This document shows, one piece after another, positions 6,598-13,132 of a stretch of DNA of 13,132 nucleotides. The position numbers were made by a program, and so were the translations under genes. Numbering within the stretch: the stretch's first letter is position 1; the number at the start of each line of letters is the position of its first letter. The notes beneath the pieces are model-generated. The model did no database searches. It was not told where the DNA came from and saw nothing but the letters and a program-made list of their open reading frames with translations. The stretch is from positions 1 to 13,132 of the forward strand of contig CAZLKN010000073.1 of the NCBI GenBank assembly GCA_964560135.1, written 5' to 3'. This DNA comes from CAZLKN01 sp964560135 (GTDB taxonomy: Bacteria > Actinomycetota > JAICYB01).

Positions 6598-7661
6598 CCC
6601 GTCCGGCCGAAGTGCTGGTGCTGAACGGCGGGTGCGGGCGGCGGCCGGCCGTCACCGGGGAGGACGTCGAGGAACGTGACCATCCCCGCGTCGGAATGGA
6701 ACTGGACGTGGCAGTGCAGCATCCAGGCCCCCGGGCCCACGTCCTCGCCGGCGACGATCTGGAACCCGAAGGTCTCAGCGGGGCCGACGGTCTTCGTGTC
6801 GATCAGACGTGTCTCGTCGGCCTGGTGCAGGAACGTCCCGGTGCGATTGTCCACCCAGGAGTGGCCGTGGAGGTGGAAGGTGTGGAACTCGTCGCCCAGG
6901 CCGACGACGAGGAACTCGACGCGCTCGCCCTCCCGGGCCTCGTAGCGGACGGTGTCGGGGTAGGTGCGCAGGTCGATCGTGGGCCCCGGGCCCATCCCCA
7001 CGATGTGGGACCGGTCCGGTTCGAGGTCGCCGGGCCGGCGCACGACGAGTCCGCCGTAGAGGCCGAGCGAGACCCCACCGGTACCGTGGTCGGTGCCGAT
7101 CACGTGGTCGTGGAACCACCAGTATCCGGCGGTTCCCTGCGACACGATCCGCCCCGCCACCGCCACCCTGGGGGCGGCGTACCACCAGTACGTGCGGGTG
7201 GCCCCCGGCTCCACCCACGAGTCGGTGTGCAGGGTGCCGTCGGAGGCCGTCGTGTACTTCACGCCGTGGACGTGCAGGGACACCCCCAAGGGCATGGCCG
7301 GATCGCGGCTGCCGAGCTGGGGGTCGTCGCGGATCTCCGCGAGGACCTCTGAGGGGATGTTGTTGTGGACGGTGATCGCGATGCACTCGCCCTCGTACAT
7401 CTCGATCAGGGGGCCGGGGGTCGAGGCCGTGCCGGGGGCGGTGGCCCAGCCGAGGCGGGGACGCCCGTCGGGGCCGCGCAGCGGCTCGCCGGTATCGTCG
7501 AGGATCTGCTCGGCATACATCGTCAGCCGCTGGGTGGGCGTCGAGCAGGCCTGGTCCATGGAGGCCTGGCTGCTCGGGGCGCCGGGCCCCGACACGATCA
7601 GGCTCGCACCGACGAGGGCCAGGCAGAGGGTGCGTGCGAGATGGGGAAGCTTCGTCCGCAT
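6594..7661 (-). CDS. Two-domain multicopper oxidase (small laccase, SLAC type), secreted
   Basis: The enzyme oxidises phenols, metals or other donors and reduces O2 to water. The protein has 355 residues, the size of two-domain laccases. All copper ligand motifs are present: HVHG (His130, His132) and HDH (His184, His186) in domain 1; HTFHLHGH (His260, His263, His265) and HCHVQFHSDAGM (His316, Cys317, His318, His322, Met327) in domain 2. The segment AGYWWFHDHVIGTDHGTGG and the GPGAWMLHCHV region closely resemble the Streptomyces coelicolor enzyme. Tyr136, just after HVHG, corresponds to the tyrosine near the type-2 copper in that enzyme. Family members work as homotrimers. Residues 1-34 are a signal peptide that lacks a twin-arginine motif, unlike many laccases. 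The gene follows the acyl-CoA dehydrogenase after 41 nt with no obvious terminator and overlaps the cupredoxin gene by 4 nt. Confidence 0.93.
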   Translation of the reverse strand: MRTKLPHLARTLCLALVGASLIVSGPGAPSSQASMDQACSTPTQRLTMYAEQILDDTGEPLRGPDGRPRLGWATAPGTASTPGPLIEMYEGECIAITVHNNIPSEVLAEIRDDPQLGSRDPAMPLGVSLHVHGVKYTTASDGTLHTDSWVEPGATRTYWWYAAPRVAVAGRIVSQGTAGYWWFHDHVIGTDHGTGGVSLGLYGGLVVRRPGDLEPDRSHIVGMGPGPTIDLRTYPDTVRYEAREGERVEFLVVGLGDEFHTFHLHGHSWVDNRTGTFLHQADETRLIDTKTVGPAETFGFQIVAGEDVGPGAWMLHCHVQFHSDAGMVTFLDVLPGDGRPPPAPAVQHQHFGRTG

Positions 7662-7702
7662 GTCTGAATGCTTCTGCGCCCGGGTGCCGACTCCTGCCGG
7701 TT

Positions 7703-8872
7703 CTAGCTGCGGGGGCGCAGGTTGACCGGGAGCCCGAGCAGGCGGGCGATGATGATCCGCTGCACCTCGCTCGTGCCCTCACCGATCTCCAGCACCTTGG
7801 CGTCGCGGTAGAAGCGGGCCACCGGGAACTCCTCGATGAACCCGTAGCCCCCGTGTACCTGGACGGCCTCACGGGCCACGTCCACGGCCATCTCGGTGGC
7901 GAACAGCTTCACCATCGAGGCCTCGATCTTGAAGGGACGGCCGTCCTGGCGGAGGCGTCCGGCGTGGTAGACGGCCAGGCGGGCGTGGTGGATCCGGGTG
8001 GCCATGTCGGCGAGCTTGAACTGGATGGCCTGGAAGGAGCCGATCGGCTGCCCGAACTGCTCGCGGTCGGCCACGTAGCTCAGGCAGGCGTCCAGGCACC
8101 CCTGGGCCTGACCCACGGCCAGGGCGGCGATCGCGACCCGGCCGTCGTCGAGCTGGGCGAGGAACTGGTTGAAGCCCTTCCCCGACTCTCCCAGGAGGTT
8201 CTCCTTGGGGATCCGGCACTCCGAGAAGGACAGTTCCCTGGTATCGGAGGCGTGCCAGCCGATCTTGCGCAGCTTCCGGCCGATCTCGAAGCCGGGAGTC
8301 CCCACGGGGACGATGAAGGCCGAGATCGTGCCCTCGGGGGTACGGGCGGTGGCGATCGCGAGCAGGGAGATGTCGGTGCCGGCGTTGGTGATGAACATCT
8401 TCGTGCCGTTCAGCACCCAGGTGTCGCCTTCGTCGCGGGCGGTGGTGCGGGTGCCGGCGGCGTCCGAGCCCGCGTTGGGCTCCGTGAGCGCGAAGGCGCC
8501 GATCTTCCCGCCGGCGGCCAGGGGGCGCAGCCAGGCCTGCTTCTGCTCCTCGGTCCCGAAGTGGTACAGGAGGTTGCAGACCAGCGACGTGTGGGCCTCC
8601 ACGGTGATCGCCACCGACGGGTCGACGCGGGCGAGCTCCTCGACACACAGCAGGTAGGACAGGTAGTCGGCACCGGCCCCGCCATATTCTTCCGGGATCG
8701 GCAGACCGAGGAAGCCCTGCTTGCCGCAGGCGAGGATCACGTCGGTGGGGAACTCGGCGCGCTCGTCGAACCCGGGTGCGACGGGAGCGACGACGTCCTC
8801 GGTGAAGGCCCGGACGACCTTGCGAAACTCGGTGTGCTCGGGGGCCAGGAGGTAGTCCATGTCGTGGGGCAT
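7703..8872 (-). CDS. Acyl-CoA dehydrogenase (FAD-dependent)
   Basis: The enzyme catalyses alpha,beta-desaturation of acyl-CoA thioesters in fatty-acid or branched-chain amino-acid breakdown, passing electrons to electron-transferring flavoprotein in the cytoplasm. From ATG 8872 it has 389 residues, the standard length. Visible elements are the N-terminal helical domain, the LTEPNAGSDAAGTRTTA signature with W-VLNGTKMFITNA in the middle beta-domain, REQFGQPIGSFQAIQFKLADM and QVHGGYGFIEEFPVARFYRDA in the C-terminal domain, and EIGEGTSEVQR near the end. Glu365 in GEGTS corresponds to the catalytic base of the short/medium-chain enzymes. An alternative start is the second Met at 8860 (MDYLLAPEHTEF), which fits family N-termini better. 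The frame is open further up to 8989, but that stretch crosses the opposite gene's promoter. Chain-length specificity cannot be read from the sequence. It is probably cotranscribed with the laccase, although the functions do not obviously connect. Confidence 0.92.
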   Translation of the reverse strand: MPHDMDYLLAPEHTEFRKVVRAFTEDVVAPVAPGFDERAEFPTDVILACGKQGFLGLPIPEEYGGAGADYLSYLLCVEELARVDPSVAITVEAHTSLVCNLLYHFGTEEQKQAWLRPLAAGGKIGAFALTEPNAGSDAAGTRTTARDEGDTWVLNGTKMFITNAGTDISLLAIATARTPEGTISAFIVPVGTPGFEIGRKLRKIGWHASDTRELSFSECRIPKENLLGESGKGFNQFLAQLDDGRVAIAALAVGQAQGCLDACLSYVADREQFGQPIGSFQAIQFKLADMATRIHHARLAVYHAGRLRQDGRPFKIEASMVKLFATEMAVDVAREAVQVHGGYGFIEEFPVARFYRDAKVLEIGEGTSEVQRIIIARLLGLPVNLRPRS

Positions 8873-8903
8873 CCTACAACGGCGCGCGCTCGGGTGACCG
8901 GCT

Positions 8904-8921
8904 GTCCCCCGGAAGGGGGAC
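8904..8921. promoter_or_regulatory. 7-bp inverted repeat with GGAA loop in the divergent promoter region
   Basis: GTCCCCC (8904-8910), GGAA (8911-8914) and GGGGGAC (8915-8921) form a perfect inverted repeat. It ends immediately before the TCAA of the proposed sigma28-type promoter and about 32-49 nt upstream of the acyl-CoA dehydrogenase start. It could be an operator or, if transcribed, a stable GNRA-capped hairpin. Confidence 0.4.
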
Positions 8922-8948
8922 TCAAGGCCGCGCTGCGGGCCGCCGATA
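8922..8948 (+). promoter_or_regulatory. FliA/SigD/WhiG-type promoter of the GGDEF gene
   Basis: TCAA (8922-8925, within CTCAAG) and GCCGATA (8942-8948) are separated by 16 bp. The GCCGATA element is the hallmark -10 of sigma28-family factors, whose consensus is TAAA, about 15-16 bp, then GCCGATAA. Initiation near 8957 would leave a leader of about 26 nt containing the RBS AGGGAG (8971-8976). The -35 departs from TAAA at one base. Confidence 0.55.
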
Positions 8949-8982
8949 CGGATGCCGAGGGAAGACAGAGAGGGAGCCCTGC

Positions 8983-10869
8983 GTGGCATCGCGTGCGTCT
9001 GTACCCGTGGGGGGTGCAGCGTCCCCGGACGCTCTGATCGACCATGTCCCGGACGCGATCTTCGCCTACGACGCCTCCGGGCACCTCACCGCGGCGAACG
9101 CCGCCCTCGCCGAGATGACCGGCCGCCCCCGGGAGCGCCTGACCGGGCTGAGGCTCGCCGACGTGGCCACCCCCGAGACCGTGGAGCGACTTCTCGCGCT
9201 GACGGCAGGCGCCAGGCCGCGGGACGTGTTCGACGGTGAGCTCGTCGACGCCGACGGCGGCAGGACCAATGTCGAGATCGGGGCGAAGGTGGCGGGTCGC
9301 ATCGTGAGCGTGGTCGCCCGCGACGTCGGCGACCGCGCGTTCCAGCTCGCCGACCTGCGCCGTCGCGCGCTGCACGATCCGATGACCGGGCTCCCGAACC
9401 GGACGCTGTTCCAGGACCGGGTGGAGCAGGCCATCCGCACGTCGCGGCGCAACGGGAAGCCGTTCTCCGTCCTGCTCGTCGACCTGGACCGCTTCAAAGT
9501 CGTCAACGACCGGTACGGCCACCGCGCCGGTGACACGGTGCTGGCGGGGGTCGCGGAGCGTCTCGCCGGGGTCCTGCGCGACTCGGACACGATCGCGCGC
9601 CTGGGCGGGGACGAGTTCGGCGTGCTGCTCCCGCTCACCGACGAGCCGGGGGCCGAGAAGGTGGCCCGGAAGATCCGGGCGATCCTGCGCGAGCGGTTCG
9701 CGGTGGACGGCGTCCAGATGGCCGTTGGGGGCAGCGTCGGGATCGCGATCTTCCCGGAGGACGGTGAGGGTCTCGAGGTGCTGCTCCAGCGGGCCGACAT
9801 CGCCATGTACACCGCGAAGCGCCGCCGCCGCGGGATCGCACGCAGCCCGGCCCGCAGGCGCAAGTCCGGCGCGGATCCCGTGCCGGTCTCGTACCGCGAC
9901 GGCCGCCCGCCCTCCCAGCACGACCAGATCTCACGGCTCCGGCTGATGGCCGGGGCGGCTTGCCTCGCGCTGCTGGCCTCGGTCGCCGTCGTGACCCAGG
10001 ATGCGCGGTGGAACGGACCGTTCCAGCGGCCCTTCTGGGGCGCGGCCTCGCCGACCTGGGGAGGAGACGATCCCCCCTTCACGCGCCTGGGCCGGGGCGG
10101 GGCCGCCGGGGAGGAAGGTCTGCGGCTGGCCGGCTCGTTCCAGCCGATGCCTGGTCCGGCCGGCGGGGATCTGTCGGCAGGCCCGGGCCGTGACCTCGCA
10201 CCGCCCATCTCGGTCGCCGGCGACCCGACCCGAGGGCAGCCGGTCGGCCCCCGGCCCGGCAAGGGCCCGACCGGTGGTGATGGTGGTTCCGGTGGTGACG
10301 GTGGTTCCGGTGGTGACGGTGGCTCCGGTGGTGACGGTGGCTCCGGCGGTGATGGTGGTTCCGGCGGTGATGGTGGTTCCGGCGGTGATGGTGGCTCCGG
10401 CGGCGGTGGGAACGGGGGCGGCGGTGGCGGTTCCGGTTCCGAGGAGCCCGAGCCTGAAGATGGGAACAAGCCCGGCAACGGCGATGGGTCGGGAAATGAC
10501 AAGACCCCTCCCGGCCACGGTGGCGGCTCGAATTCGCCTGGGCAGGGTGGCGGCTCTCATCCCGGGCAGGGTGGTGGCTCGAATCCGGGGCAGGGTGGCG
10601 GTTCTCATCCCGGGCAGGGTGGTGGCTCTCATCCCGGGCAGGGTGGTGGCTCGAATCCGGGGCAGGGTGGCGGTTCGAATCCTCCCGGCCAGGGTGGCGG
10701 CTCGGACCCACCTGGGCAGGGTGGTGGTGGTTCCAATCCTGGTCAGGGTGGGAATGCGAACCCGCCGGGCAAGGATGGAGGTTCGTCGAAGGATCCCGGC
10801 CCGGGCAAAGGTGGAGGTTCGTCGAAGGGTCCCGGTTCGGGCAAGGGTAAGGGCTCGGGCAAGCCCTGA
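8983..10869 (+). CDS. PAS-GGDEF diguanylate cyclase with transmembrane helix and long Gly-rich repeat tail
   Basis: The protein has 628 residues. The start is GTG 8983, 6 nt after AGGGAG. Residues ~16-112 are a PAS sensor domain (PDAIFAYDASGHLTAANAAL). Residues ~125-285 are a GGDEF domain with DPMTGLPNRTLF, LVDLDRFKVVND and an intact GGDEF at 208-212, so it should make c-di-GMP from two GTP. An RxxD inhibitory site (Arg199 to Asp202) lies five residues before it, suggesting product feedback. A basic stretch leads to one hydrophobic helix at ~321-338. The catalytic part should be cytoplasmic, and residues 339-628 outside. That tail holds seven GGDGGS units, a short acidic segment (EEPEPED), about nine GQGGGSNP-like units and a Lys-rich end. 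No domain is recognisable in the tail. GGDEF proteins usually carry sensors N-terminal to the membrane helix, so this order is odd. It ends 15 nt before the convergent PPC gene. Confidence 0.88.
   Translation: MASRASVPVGGAASPDALIDHVPDAIFAYDASGHLTAANAALAEMTGRPRERLTGLRLADVATPETVERLLALTAGARPRDVFDGELVDADGGRTNVEIGAKVAGRIVSVVARDVGDRAFQLADLRRRALHDPMTGLPNRTLFQDRVEQAIRTSRRNGKPFSVLLVDLDRFKVVNDRYGHRAGDTVLAGVAERLAGVLRDSDTIARLGGDEFGVLLPLTDEPGAEKVARKIRAILRERFAVDGVQMAVGGSVGIAIFPEDGEGLEVLLQRADIAMYTAKRRRRGIARSPARRRKSGADPVPVSYRDGRPPSQHDQISRLRLMAGAACLALLASVAVVTQDARWNGPFQRPFWGAASPTWGGDDPPFTRLGRGGAAGEEGLRLAGSFQPMPGPAGGDLSAGPGRDLAPPISVAGDPTRGQPVGPRPGKGPTGGDGGSGGDGGSGGDGGSGGDGGSGGDGGSGGDGGSGGDGGSGGGGNGGGGGGSGSEEPEPEDGNKPGNGDGSGNDKTPPGHGGGSNSPGQGGGSHPGQGGGSNPGQGGGSHPGQGGGSHPGQGGGSNPGQGGGSNPPGQGGGSDPPGQGGGGSNPGQGGNANPPGKDGGSSKDPGPGKGGGSSKGPGSGKGKGSGKP
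10273..10398 (+). repeat. Seven tandem 18-bp repeats encoding GGDGGS
   Basis: Seven uninterrupted 18-bp units of the form GGTGGTGATGGTGGTTCC encode GGDGGS. They differ only at synonymous third positions (GGT/GGC, GAT/GAC). The array lies inside the extracellular tail of the GGDEF protein. It has no spacers and is coding, so it is not a CRISPR. Confidence 0.9.
10540..10764 (+). repeat. About nine tandem 24-27-bp repeats encoding GQGGGS(N/H/D)P
   Basis: The first six units are exactly 24 bp (10540-10683). Later units gain one Pro or Gly codon. The variable residue is Asn, His or Asp. Near identity between neighbouring units suggests recent duplication. This repeat is unrelated in sequence to the 18-bp array just upstream in the same gene. 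Confidence 0.88.
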
Positions 10870-10884
10870 GCTACGCGGCCACGG

Positions 10885-12243
10885 CTACGGCTGGAAGGGT
10901 AGCCAGGCGCCGTGGCAGCCGGACGGGATGAAGCGGCTCGTCGCGCAGGCCCACAGGATGTTCCCGTCCTGTCCGGCATCGACCCGGCCGGCGACCGGGA
11001 CGGCGGCCGTGGTCCACTGTCCGGGATTCACGGTGAGGGTGTATCGGCCCTGTTCTCCGAGGAAGCCGCCGAGCTGGATGTGGTACGTCTCGCCGGCCTC
11101 TGCCGCGAAGGCGACGAGGGACTCCCGCCAGCTTCCGGTGTCGTCGTTACAGGCTACGGCCTCGAGCTCGTCCACGTCCTGGCCACGGTAGACGGCCAGG
11201 ACCGTGTCGAAGTCGCTGTAGAAGCTCTTCACCACGTACTGGCGGCTCTCGGGGGCCGTGAAGCTGAACCAGACGGTGGCATCGATTCCGCCACAGGGCC
11301 GCGGCTCGTCGTCCTGGACCGAGGCCCCCAACGTGTAGGCCCGCTCCTCGGCGGGGACGTCGAGGAGGATCGCATCCTCGAACCGGTCGTTCGACGGTAC
11401 GGGCTCCGAGGAGAGTGCGAAGGTCAGCGCCCCCGATGCGCTGCCCAGCGGTCCGACTTGGAAGCTGTAGGTCACGCCCGCCTTCGCCTCGAAGAAGGCT
11501 TCGGCGGGATCCCCGCCGTACCCGCTCGCGCAGGTGACGTGGGACAGGTTGTCCAGAGCGTCACCCGTGTACACGACGAACGTCGAGTCGACGTCGCCCG
11601 AGGTTCTCGCCCGCAGGACGGTGTCCTCGGTGGGCGTGAAGCGGTACCAGAGCGTCCTCTCCATGCGCCAGCACTGCCAGGTGTCCTCACCGGGCTCCAC
11701 GCCCGCCTCGGCGGTGTCACGGATGTCGGTGAAGGGAAGCGTCCCGATCGAGATCGCATCGGCGAATCGATCGGGGTAGATCTCGTCGAGGGTGAGGACC
11801 AGCCGTCGAGTCGCGCCCTCGTACCCGCCGACCTGAAGGTGGTACACCTCCCCCGCCTCTGCCTGGAAGCGGAGCTCCGACTGGAGGCTGCCGACGTCCG
11901 TGGCGTCGTCGTTGCACGCCACCTCCTCGAGGGAGGCGAGATCCTCACCCCGCCACACCGCGAGGACGGTATCGAACTTGCTGCCGAAGGTATGAGCGCG
12001 CACGGTCCCTATCCGTTCGGCCTCCACGCGGTACCAGACGGTCGCCCCGACGGGTGCGCAGCTCGGTTGCGGTTCGCCCGCCTCGGTGGTGGCACCGGTG
12101 GTGCTGGTGTCGTCGGTTCCGGGTACGGGGATCGGGCGTGCGTCCGCGAAGCTGTCGTGGGCCGGCGCGGCGGCCGCGGCACCCGCCGGCACGAGCAGGG
12201 CGACCAGCATGGTGATGATCCCAGTGATCCGCGGGGTCCTCAT
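10885..12243 (-). CDS. Secreted protein of three tandem PPC-like beta-sandwich domains
   Basis: The protein has 452 residues. The start is ATG 12243, with AGGGGG (plus 12251-12256) 7 nt upstream. Residues 1-27 are a signal peptide ending AAAAAP. Three similar units of ~120 residues follow (about 29-153, 156-279, 284-406). Each begins with DxFADA or NDRFEDA. Each contains a WYR/WFSF strand, a segment like SKFDTVLAVWRGEDL or SDFDTVLAVYRGQDV, a Cys-containing strand (VACNDD in units 1 and 3), and a final AGExYHLQVGG strand. This is the pattern of pre-peptidase C-terminal (PPC) domains, which are exported modules usually attached to secreted proteases. Unit 2 is the most divergent. The tail (~407-452) has two further cysteines and no anchor. 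The gene overlaps the upstream trypsin-like protease by ATGA, so the two are translationally coupled. It has no catalytic domain, so a binding or chaperone role for the protease or substrate is inferred. Confidence 0.83.
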   Translation of the reverse strand: MRTPRITGIITMLVALLVPAGAAAAAPAHDSFADARPIPVPGTDDTSTTGATTEAGEPQPSCAPVGATVWYRVEAERIGTVRAHTFGSKFDTVLAVWRGEDLASLEEVACNDDATDVGSLQSELRFQAEAGEVYHLQVGGYEGATRRLVLTLDEIYPDRFADAISIGTLPFTDIRDTAEAGVEPGEDTWQCWRMERTLWYRFTPTEDTVLRARTSGDVDSTFVVYTGDALDNLSHVTCASGYGGDPAEAFFEAKAGVTYSFQVGPLGSASGALTFALSSEPVPSNDRFEDAILLDVPAEERAYTLGASVQDDEPRPCGGIDATVWFSFTAPESRQYVVKSFYSDFDTVLAVYRGQDVDELEAVACNDDTGSWRESLVAFAAEAGETYHIQLGGFLGEQGRYTLTVNPGQWTTAAVPVAGRVDAGQDGNILWACATSRFIPSGCHGAWLPFQP

Positions 12244-13028
12244 GGCACATCCCCCTGTTCAAGTGGTGCGGTCAAGAGCTCGAGCTCGATCCCCAGAGCG
12301 GCTTCGGCGAGGGGGAGTTGGGCGTCGATCCTGGTTCCACGCTTGATCCCTTGGGGTTCGAAGGAGGTCGCCACGTGCACGGCCAATGCAGCACCGTCGG
12401 CCATCGTGACGCCGGAGCCTGAGTCGCCCCAGATGGACGCCGCGTAGTAGTAGGCGTGATCCCGGTGCAGGGTGTCGATCGTTGTTCCTGTCCGAGCCGG
12501 AATGACCTCCCCGATCAGCACACCTCCACCGACGTGCCGGATCGGTCGTGGTCCGAACTCGTGATCTCGGTACACGCCCGTCGGTCCTCCGAAGTGGCAC
12601 ATCGCTGGATCCGCCTCCACATCCGGATGAAGCCTGATCAGGGCGAAATCGTGAGCGGATCGCCAATTCGCGTAGGCGAACTCGCCGATGAGGTTGCCCT
12701 CACGATCCCACGCGGGCGGTCCCTTGTCCGCAGGCCAAGCCCGCTCCTCACCGGGGTCCTTGAACAGGCAGTGGCCAGCAGTCCCGATGTACCGGTGGCC
12801 GTCGCTTCCGCGGAACATGAAGTTGAAGCTGCAACGGCCCAATCCGGTGAGCACCCAGGCCCCCGGACGTACGCCTGCACATGGTGCCGTGCCAACTGGC
12901 AGCGGGTCTCCGTTCTGGAGCCGGAGGATCTCACAGTCCGGGGCGGTGTGCTCCGACCCGTCGACGGGTGCGACGGGGAAGGCAAGGATCGCCAGCATGG
13001 CCGGAAGGACGACGCTTCGCACACCCAC
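12240..13028 (-). CDS. Secreted trypsin-like serine protease (S1 family fold)
   Basis: This is an exported endopeptidase of 262 residues. It has a signal peptide (~1-24, hydrophobic LPAMLAILAFPVAP). The catalytic triad is readable: His86 in IGTAGHCL, Asp127 in AHDFALIRL and Ser203 in WGDSGSGV. Several cysteines (Cys32, Cys50, Cys66, Cys87, Cys144) could form disulfides. GDSGSG replaces the classical GDSGGP, as in many bacterial secreted S1 proteins. There is a ~30-residue segment between signal peptide and protease core that might act as a short propeptide, though it is shorter than usual. The start is uncertain: GTG 13028 and GTG 13022 are both possible, and neither has a clear SD. Its stop overlaps the start of the PPC-like gene by ATGA, forming a two-gene unit. 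The preceding gene ends 43 nt upstream on the same strand. Confidence 0.87.
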   Translation of the reverse strand: MGVRSVVLPAMLAILAFPVAPVDGSEHTAPDCEILRLQNGDPLPVGTAPCAGVRPGAWVLTGLGRCSFNFMFRGSDGHRYIGTAGHCLFKDPGEERAWPADKGPPAWDREGNLIGEFAYANWRSAHDFALIRLHPDVEADPAMCHFGGPTGVYRDHEFGPRPIRHVGGGVLIGEVIPARTGTTIDTLHRDHAYYYAASIWGDSGSGVTMADGAALAVHVATSFEPQGIKRGTRIDAQLPLAEAALGIELELLTAPLEQGDVP

Positions 13029-13070
13029 GGTGCAGTGTTCGGCGGCCGGGGGTGTTGTCCTGCCTGGAGG

Positions 13071-13132
13071 TCAGGAACCGTCGCGCGCGAGGATCTCGAC
13101 GACCTCGCCGAGGTTGCGGGTGAGGTCGTAGT
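13071..13132 (-). CDS. C-terminal end of an unidentified protein, cut by the window edge
   Basis: The minus-strand frame ending in TGA at 13073-13071 reads YDLTRNLGEVVEILARDGS from the window edge. This looks like a normal amphipathic C-terminal helix with ordinary high-GC codon use. The family cannot be named from 20 codons. It would be the gene immediately upstream of the protease on the same strand. Confidence 0.45.
   Translation of the reverse strand, partial: YDLTRNLGEVVEILARDGS

Noticed and set aside
5176..6624. 482-codon plus-strand ORF opposite the cupredoxin/beta-helix gene
   Set aside because: It is rich in Gly, Val, His and Arg without structure. The opposite strand has a signal peptide, copper ligands and beta-helix turns.
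8890..8982. c-di-GMP (GEMM) riboswitch in front of the cyclase gene
   Set aside because: The GNRA-like capped stem drew attention, but the conserved riboswitch core was not found, and the predicted start near 8957 would leave the stem untranscribed.
8873..8989. N-terminal extension of the acyl-CoA dehydrogenase to 8989
   Set aside because: Family proteins begin near MDYLLAPEH, and the extra codons cover the inverted repeat and the divergent cyclase promoter.
10273..10764. Possible CRISPR array
   Set aside because: Repeats are directly tandem with no unique spacers, keep the reading frame and encode Gly-rich units.
10850..10887. Bidirectional terminator between the convergent GGDEF and PPC genes
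   Set aside because: A GGGCT/AGCCC stem is present but short, lies within the coding end and lacks a T-run on either side.
10001..11191. Plus-strand ORF of 396 codons over the GGDEF tail and the PPC gene 3' end
   Set aside because: It is a frame-shifted reading of the repeats (Val-Val-Pro-Ala runs) and crosses into the antisense of the PPC-like gene. No RBS or domain supports it.

Overview
The window is high-GC bacterial DNA and most probably comes from an actinomycete or another Actinomycetota lineage. The evidence is strong G/C bias at third codon positions, a DUF222/13E12-family gene at the left edge, a DUF5679 zinc-ribbon gene, a Streptomyces-type two-domain laccase, frequent GTG starts and TANNNT-like -10 boxes. 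I see no tRNA, rRNA, CRISPR array, insertion sequence or phage module. It reads as chromosomal DNA rich in secreted and surface proteins.

Layout from left to right. (1) Bases 1-727, minus strand: the N-terminal part of a DUF222 (13E12 repeat) protein that runs off the left edge. (2) 926-1632, plus: a promoter followed by a decayed secreted-protein gene with two in-frame TAG codons. (3) 1614-3207, plus: a Ser/Gly-rich surface protein with a signal peptide and a C-terminal anchor helix, then, 16 bases on, a diacylglycerol-kinase-family lipid kinase. (4) 3107-4753, minus: an MmgE/PrpD-family protein whose 3' end overlaps that of the kinase by 101 bases. Its promoter region contains a 16-bp perfect palindrome. 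(5) 4953-5105, plus: a 50-residue four-cysteine zinc-ribbon protein followed by a hairpin terminator. (6) 5164-8872, minus: acyl-CoA dehydrogenase, then a two-domain laccase, then a secreted protein joining a cupredoxin to a right-handed beta-helix. The last two overlap by GTGA. (7) 8983-10869, plus: a PAS-GGDEF diguanylate cyclase that continues through one transmembrane helix into a long Gly-rich, presumably extracellular, repeat tail. It lies behind a promoter resembling those of the motility/sporulation sigma factors FliA, SigD and WhiG. (8) 10885-13028, minus: a two-gene unit of a secreted trypsin-like protease followed, with an ATGA overlap, by a secreted protein of three PPC-like beta-sandwich domains. 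(9) 13071-13132, minus: the last codons of an unidentified gene.

Three sets of genes appear to work together. The laccase and the cupredoxin/beta-helix protein look like an extracytoplasmic copper redox pair. The protease and the triple PPC-like protein look like a protease with its binding modules encoded separately. The GGDEF protein may link c-di-GMP synthesis to a surface polymer-like tail under a motility-type promoter. The last is the most unusual item. All function calls come from reading motifs by eye, and no database search was possible.
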